Positions 49,701 through 58,700 of a stretch of DNA of 64,000 nt are shown piece by piece; within the stretch, counting starts at the first letter, position 1, and every line of letters begins with the position of its first letter. The notes beneath the pieces are model-generated. The model made no database searches. It saw only the letters and a list, made by a program, of their open reading frames with translations, and was not told the DNA's origin. This DNA is from Microplitis mediator (lineage: Eukaryota > Arthropoda > Insecta > Hymenoptera > Braconidae). Both the position numbers and the translations under genes were made by a program. The stretch covers positions 8,742,001 through 8,806,000 of the forward strand of contig NC_079969.1 of the NCBI RefSeq assembly GCF_029852145.1, written 5' to 3'.

Positions 49701-52700
49701 TCTAATGGCGAGTTAAGGGGTAGTTGGGGGTAGCTTGTAATTTTCGGGTAATGTGCGAAACGTTTACGAAATCTAGATCCAATAGATATTTTCCTTTTCA
49801 TTTCTTTTTTCTTATTTTCGTTCAGCGAAAAACGTTCCGATCTTCAGGTACATTGAAAATTTTGTTAATAATTTTTATAATTACCAAAAATATTTTTTTC
49901 CTACTCATCTTATCCCTCATTAATTTTTAGTTAAAAAATAATAATTAATTTTTATGATCCTTAAATTACCAGACAATTAAAGATTTTTTGATTTTTTTTA
50001 ACAAATAGATTACAAAAAAAAAAAACTAAAAATACGCACTTGTAGAAAGTCAGAAAAACTATAGGCGCAATTTAAAATTTTTTTTTTTTTTATAATTTAT
50101 CGTTTTGAAAAAAACCAAAAAATTATTAAACGTCAAATAACTTCCGTTTCATTTATTTTTACATCCGCATAAAAACAAACTCAGTAATTTTATAAAAAAT
50201 TCAAAATTCAAATTTTCCCGCGGTTTTCGCACTGCGCATGCGCTCCTACACTAAACTCGCCTTAACTTCCAAACAATAATTTTTAACTTTTACTAAACAA
50301 ATAAACAAACAATAAATTAATCTTTAACTTTCATCTCCTATCCATCTTACCCCCACTTCAAAAAATTTAATTTCCTCAATTAAAAAATAAAACTTTTTTT
50401 AAATTCCCGTCTCTCCTACCAATGAAACAAAAACAAAAGAAAAAAAAATCATAGTTTTGTTTCCTTTTGTAGTTGAAAGGGCGCTGTCTTAGTCATCAAC
50501 GACAAATCACTCACACATTACATATATTACATATATACATACATATACATATCAGTGAGTACTCTAGCGTTCATACTGTTCATACTCATTGATGTGTAAT
50601 GAAAAGTGGGTGAGGTTCCATGTTAATTATTATTTTAAATTAAATAACAATAATAATAAATAAAAATAATAATAATTTGAATTTAAATTTAAATTTAAAT
50701 TTAAAATTAATTAAACAAAAAAATAATAACAAACAAACACTCGATAATTTATCACTTAACTTATCATATCTATCGAGGTTATATTTTTTAAATATTTTAT
50801 TGGTAAGTACAAGATGAAAAACTATAGTAATTACTATAATAATTATAATTATAATTAAATTAATTAATAAAATCAAGGTTTTTATTTCATTGAAAGTTTA
50901 AAATAAAAAAAAAAAAAACTAAACTTCCGATTTAAAATGCCAATTTGGCAGTAGTTGCACCGAAAAAAAATCAATACTATATTTAATTATATATTCTGGG
51001 GTCATATATATTTTTATAAAGTCTTATTTATATATATGTGATTGATAGTAAGGAGTAATTGGTTAAGAGAAATAAATTTAGTAATTAATTGCTCGTTGAT
51101 TGAGGTTGGTTATTTTAATATAATCACTTGTGGGTTTTATTATAAATTTTAGGGTCAGGTATTAATTGATTGATTGATTAATTAATTAATTTATTTATTT
51201 ATTTTGTTTATTAGACTTCAGCGTCACACAAAACGACGACGATGACAACAGCCGCTAAATTATATGGCAAAGATTTGAGTGAATATGATGATGTTGACGT
51301 TGATGAACTTTTATCTCAGTTGACGCCAGAGGAAATAAATATTTTAGCTAAAGAAGTTGATCCTGATGTAAGTTATTGATTTTTTCTTATTTATTTTTTA
51401 GAAATTATTTAAGGCAGTATCAGATGATTGCTTGAATATTTATTTAAAACAGTGATAGCGGATAAAGTATTGGAGATATGATGAAATTTATAAGAGATAA
51501 AATTGCTGGGAATTAAATTATCTACAAAAAAGGTCCTTGGTAATTTTTATGTAACTCTAATTATTTAGATGCTAGGGTCAATTTAACTTGATAATTTTTT
51601 TGTAGTGTTAATTTTATTGTAACTTGGAATTTTAATACTGGATAAATTAATGAGTTTATGATAAAATTGATGAGAAATAAATTTGTAGAGGATTAAATTG
51701 TCTACAAGAAAGGTCCTTAGTAATTTTTATGTAACTCTAATTATTTAGGTGCTAGAGTCAATTTAGATTTAAAATTTTTTTGTTGCGTTCTTTTTAATGA
51801 ACTTGAAATTTAAATACTGGATAAATTAATGAGTTTATGATGAAATTGATAAGAGATAAATTTGTAGAGGATTAAATTATCTACAAAAAAGGTCCTCAGT
51901 TAATTTTATGTAACTCTAATTATTTAGATGCTAGAGTTAATTTAAGCTGATAATTTTTAGTTTTGATGTTTTTAATTTAACTTGAAATTTGAATACTGGA
52001 TAAATTAATGAGTTTATGATAAACTTGATAAGAGATAAATTTGTAGAGGACTCAATTATCTACAAAAAAGTCATTATCAATTTTTATGTAACTTTAATTA
52101 TTAAGACGCTGGAAGTAATTTACGTAATTTTTATAATAATTGATTAAAATTTTTTTCTGTTCTAAATTAAATTCTAATAAATAATCAGACAAAATTTAAA
52201 ATTAATAAAAATTCTCTACAAAAATATCAAATTTTAATCTCATTTTGATTTTACCCAAAATTAAAATTTAAAATTTCCAATAAAAACAAAAAAATTACAT
52301 TACAATAGTAATAAATTTTTAAAATTAACATTACAGCTTAAATAATAAAAGTATATGAAAAATGACCTGATACAATTTTGTAGGAAATAAAATTCTCTAC
52401 AAAAAAGGTTCTTACAAATTTTTCCCTAGACTCAATACTTTAGACACTAGAAATTAAAAAGCCAATAAATTTATAAATTACTAATTCGTATTCTTCTTTC
52501 GTCACAATAATTAAAAAATATATAATTAATATTGATAATTACAGGATAGTTTTATGCCACCATCACAAAGATGTAGTTACGAGTGTGACAAAACCCCAAC
52601 GGGCCCACTAAACCGTAAAAAATTAATTGAACACATCAATAAACAAGCACTTGAGACTCCAGATATCCCTGAATTGAAACCATACGTACCTGGTATCGTT

Positions 52701-55700
52701 CGTGGTAAAAAGGTAATTAATTAATTAATTACTAAACTAATTAATGCAATACATAAATAAGAAATTAATAACATAAAATTACAGTGGGTACCACCACCAA
52801 AAGAAAATCTCAAAGAAAAAGAAGCTGACGAACAAATATCAATAGATTTAGGTGACGAGTATGAGCAGGCATTGTCATCAGCAACACAAGATGAAATAAT
52901 TGATTTAGCTGGTAATTATTTATTATTATTGTTATATATACATGTGTAATGTTTTGTTTAATTAAACAATTAAATTGTTTGGTTGTTTGTTTATTTAGCT
53001 ATCCTTGGATTTCATTCAATGATGAACCAAGATCAATACCATGCGTCTCTTTTGAATTCCGGCCAGCCAGTTGGTCTAGGTTGGGACGGTATTACTAAAG
53101 CGAGCCAGCCTAAAGTATTTCCTATGGACCCACCAAATGACACTGATGTTGATCAATCAATAAAACAAGTTCAGAATAATGATATTAATCTTATTGATCT
53201 TAATTTAAATAACATTAAAGTGAGTATTTTAATCATTTCATTTTCGTTTATAATAGATTAGATAATTTATGATAATAGTAATTGGGGTAGGCGAATAGTA
53301 TTCGAAAAATTCAAACTGCTCGTCCATTGATGAATTATTCGTTTGATTTTTAATTATTCAGAAACTTTGTAATTACTTTAAATGTTCGAACTATTTTTCA
53401 GTTGACGAATTATTTGAAAGATTCGTAAGTTTTTCAACTATTCGAAGTACTTGAATTATTATCATTTTTTGAAGTATTCGAGATATTCGAATACTTGAAA
53501 AAATTTGAATTTGTTGAAGTATTCAAATTATTTGAATTTGGGAAGTATTCGAATTATTGAAAGAGTTTAAAGTATTCGTGTTATCAAATTATTCGAAAGT
53601 TCAAATTATTTGAAAGATTCGTAACTTTTCTAATTATTTGAAGTGTTCGAATTATTATAATTTTTTCAAGTATTCGAGTTTTTTAAAGTATTCGAGATGT
53701 TCGAATACTTCAAAAAATTCGAATTGTGGAAGTATTCGAATTATTTGAAGAGTTTAAAGTATTCGTAAGTTTTCTAAGTATTCGAAGTACTCGAATTATT
53801 CGAATTTTTTTAAGTACCCGAATATTTGAATACTTGGGAAAATTTGAATTTTTTTAAGTATTCAAATTATTCGAATTATTTTAAGAGTTTGAAGTATTCA
53901 CAAATTTTCGATTAATTCGAATTATACGTCTGTTTACGAATTATTTAAAAGATTCGTAAGTTTTCTAATCATTCGAATTATTATAATTTTTTGAAGAATT
54001 CGAGTTTTTTTAAGTATCCGAAGTATTCGAATACTTCGAAAAATTTGAATTTGTTGAAGTATTCGAATTTTGGAAAGATTTAAATTATTTGAGGTCTGAA
54101 GTATTCTTAAGATTTCTAATCATTCGAAGTACTCGAATTATTAGAAGTTCTTGAAGTATTCGAGTTAATCGAATACTTTGAAAAACTTGAAGTATTTGAT
54201 TTAGTTGAAGTATTTGAATTTTTAAAAGTATTCAAAATATTTTTAAGTATTCGAATTATTTGACGAGTTTGAAGTATTCATAAACTTTTAAATTATTCAT
54301 TGTTTCTAATTATTTTTTAATTTTCCTATTGTTCAATTCGATTTACAATATTCGATTTAAACTTCAAACTCAAAATTTTCGTTCAACTCAAGAATTATTA
54401 ACAAACATTTCAAATAATTAAAAAATTCACAAATAATTCATAAATTCGAATTATTCGGCCGCCGCTAAACAATAATAAATAATATACAATAATGATTGTT
54501 TATAAATTACAGAATATATCTGACGAACAATTCTTCAAATTATTTGAAGCACTAGAAGGTAATACACATTTGGAATCATTGAGTTTAACAAATGTCTGTC
54601 TGACTGATCGGACCGCACAAAGATTAGCCGAAGCGATGGAAAAAAATTCAACATTAAGAATACTAAAGTAATTATTTTTCATCAATTAATTAACTCACAA
54701 ATTCTTAATCAATCAATGATAAATAATAAATAAATTTTTTTTCAGTGTGGAGACTAATTTTATCAGCCCAACAGTGATGGTCAGGCTCATTCGGGCATTA
54801 CTAAAGACACAATCTATCGAAGAATTCCGTTGTTCGAATCAGGTATTTAATTAGTTATTAAAGTTTTTAATTATTCAATCAATTAATTAATCATTCAATT
54901 TCTTTTGATTTATTTGTTTAGAGATCGCAAGTGTTGGGTAATAAAATAGAAATGGAAATAACACAACTGGTTGAACAAAATCCAACTTTATTACGATTGG
55001 GTTTACATCTTGAATTTAATGACGCGAGACATCGTGTTGCTGCACACTTACAACGTAACATCGATAGGAGTAAGTACATTTTATTATTAATTATTTATTT
55101 AGATAGTATTCATATTTGAGACCAATACAGTAAACGACAGTGACGTTTGACATTTTATTTTATTTTTATGCTTACGCTTTTAAAAAAATCGATTTTTATT
55201 TAATTATTTAAAGCTTTATTTTCTTAATTTAAATACTTGCTTCTATCTATCGCTTTTGCTTAATTATTAGTGACTTGTTTTATTAAAAAACAAATTTTGA
55301 AAAATAAAAAAATTTTTAAATATTTAAATTTTTTATTTTTGACTGAGTCATCTTATAACCGATGTAAATTCCTCTGGAATGAGTACCCACATGACCATAC
55401 TTAGAATTCAAAAAAAATTTTCAAAAAATTTTTGTTTTGTCTAGTATAAAAATTATTTAATCAAACATATGGTCGTGGGTACTCATTCATCGAGAAACTT
55501 TCAGCTCTATTACTTCTGCTTATTTATTTTTCAAAATAAACGCATTTGGGTCAAAAAAAAAAATTACACAATTTTTGAATTACTAATTTTTATCTAGAGA
55601 CTTTTATCAACGACGTCATTCCCTCTAGAATGAGTACCCACATGACTATATTTAATTCAAAAATAACATTTTCAAAAAAATCCCCTATAATTTTCTCAAA

Positions 55701-58700
55701 AAATTATTTTTTCAAAACATATCGTTGTGGGTACTCATTCTACAGGAAATCCAATTCTGTAAAATGTTCTGCCATCAGTTTGTGTTAAAAAATTATTCGT
55801 CATCAGAAAATGCATTTTTTCTAGATGGAAGTTACTGTAAAGGCGATTACAGAAGATTCAAATATCAATATAAATATTAAAAAAAAAATCACAATATTTG
55901 AACATAATCAACTTCGATGCTTCGTAGTCTAATTTAGTTCTTTAGCCATCACTTCATCTCAGTATCAGTAAATTAATACTAGAATCTTTAAATTTCATAA
56001 TTTTTTTTTTTTCTTTTCATTTTAATCTCAGGTAACTTCTTTCATTATTCTTGCCCTTTTCTATGTTCATTAATTATTTCATTCTTGTAGTAAAATTTAT
56101 TAATAAATATTTATAATATATCCATTTAAAATTTTATTATTGACTTAATTAAATAATTTATTTATTTAAATTTTGTTGGAGTAGTTTGTCGTATTGAAGC
56201 TTTACTACGAGCTAAAACAGTTGCTATTGGTGCTGGTCCTGGTGGTTTTTCAGTTTTACAAGTTAATGAAAATAATAATAATGAGAGTAATTCTCCTTTA
56301 TAAAAACCTATTTTTTTTTTTTATATCTTTGCCTCAGTAAGTAAACAAAAAAAATTTTTATGTGTTAATTTTTTTAATTTAACAGTTTTTTGATTTTTTC
56401 AAAAATATTTTTTTTTTGTTAATTAAATTTTTCTCAAAATGTTTTATTGAATTTTTGAAAGAATTATTAATTAAAAATTTTTTTGTGCATGAAATTTATT
56501 TTTCTATTTGTTATTAATCATTTTGTGTTTTGGTTTTGGCTTTGCTATTAATTTTATATTTTTACAGACTGAAAAATTGACAATCGACTGAAAAAATTGA
56601 AATTTTTTTGTAAATATACGAGCATGTTTTGTTAATTATTTTAATTTTTTTACTTATAATTAGGAATAGAATTAATTTATGTGTAAAAGTGAAAATATTT
56701 ATTATATTTTAACAGTACGGAAAGATCTTGAGTTGCGGCTACAATTCAGATTCTTTAATATGAATCACAGGAAACCCGCACTAATTAAGTAAAGGTAGAG
56801 GAATTTTATAAAAATAAAGGGTTTGCACCTTTTTCAAACAAAAACTCATAAAAAAAATTTAACTACTCAAGCATTTTTGGATGTGCAGCAAACTAACAGC
56901 AAACTAATCTTCTAAAACATTTTTTTGAATTAACTCGCTCTAAAAAACTACGTTATCAATTTTTCAAATTTCCATACATTAATTATTATTGACCTCAAAA
57001 TTACGTAACTGATCGAATTCCCTTCAAAATGAGTACCCACATGACTGTATTTTGAATTCCACCAAATTTTACAAAATTTTGAATTTCGTTTTATATTAAA
57101 GTTAAATATTTCAAACATATTATTGTTGGTACTCGTTTAACTGCAGGTCTTAAACTCTAATCTCTGCTTACTTATTTATCGACATTTAAATTTTCGTTCC
57201 AACAAATTATTTCAAAATTTCAAATTTTTAATTTTTAGCCCACGAACCTTCATATTGACTCAATTACCTTTAAAACGAGTACCCACATGACTGTATTTTG
57301 AATTCAAAAATATTTTTCAAAATTTTGAATTTCGTTTCAAATTTAAATTACATATTCAAACATATTGTTGTTTGGTACTCGTTTAACTACAGGTCAAATC
57401 TCTGTAATCTCTGCTTACTTATTTTTCGATATTTAAATTTTCGCTCCAAAAAAATATTTCAAAATTTCAAATTTTTAATTTTTAGCCCATAAATCTTCAT
57501 ATTGACTCCATTACCTTTAAAATGAGTACCTACAAGCCTATATTCAAATTTCAAAAATTTTTTCAAAAATTCCCGCCCATTTCTGAAAAAAAAAATACCT
57601 AATTGAAACATATCGATGTGGGTACTCATTCTTCAGGAAATTTTGATCTCTACTCCACTATTTCATCAGTTTTTCATAAAAACTATCTCAGCTCATTCAA
57701 CATTCAAATTTATCTAATTAACAATTTTAATACTTGATAAAAATGAAACATAAATTATTACAATTTACTTGAATTATTAACTAACAATAATAATAACATT
57801 TTATTAGATAATCCAAAGGGTTAGTGTTTGCTCATTGGGGAATTTATCGTGATAGACATAATCCCAAAGCGTAGCTCGTTAATTTTGTGAAAACCGTCAT
57901 ATAGACCATAACATAGTCATAGTCAAGTTACGATCAAGACGTGACGCGTTAATTTACACGCCAACGTTAACGCCTTCCATATTTATATACGTATATCTAT
58001 ATATCTATATATCTTCATCCCAATTAAATACATTTACTATTCACTAAAATAATTAAGAAATAAATCAGACTAAATATTTAGAAAAAAAAAACATTTATTT
58101 TACCTGATAACAATTTTTATTTTTTCGTTTCATGTCAGGAAATCATTAAACAAAATTTAAAAAAAAAATAATAAATATTTTTATTGCAGTATATTATATA
58201 TATTTATAGATCTATATTTACACTTATAGGTATACTTATATTATATAAATAAATATATAACCCCTTTGTTATTAAACCCTTGCAATATATAGACAAAGAC
58301 CCCAGAGACCTTATAACTGACATGTTACGTTACAGGTTGCGTGATGTTGTTTCGACGTGAAACGTCAACCATTTAATTGATTGACGTACAATTTTTTCTT
58401 TATTTTTTTCTTTTAATTACACATCGAAAATTTTTAAAATTCATATTAAATTAAATCGTAAATCGGTAAAACGTTTATTTGTTTTTTTTTTTTTTTTTAT
58501 TAATCGCTAATGTATCGTGATATATATTTATATGATTTAATGACCAAAGTTAATAATATATGTCGTTTTCAAACATTTTGTTTGTGAATTTTAATTTTAA
58601 TGCTTGCGTTGATTTATTAAAATAAATTTCACTGACAATTTTTTTTTTTTATTAACTAAAAATTATTTATAAAATTTTGAGCATGAATAGTTTTTTTAAT

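Larger units (their letters stand above)
47321..51214. other. tmod intron, last part before the core exons
   Basis: It is AT-rich, with MITEs at 49638-49853 and 49956-50150, the direct repeat 49340-49500, and ATTT/AAAT runs at 50640-50700. 48240-48500 repeats the CAAGAAA/TTTCTTG word. No exon was recognised. Confidence 0.45.
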
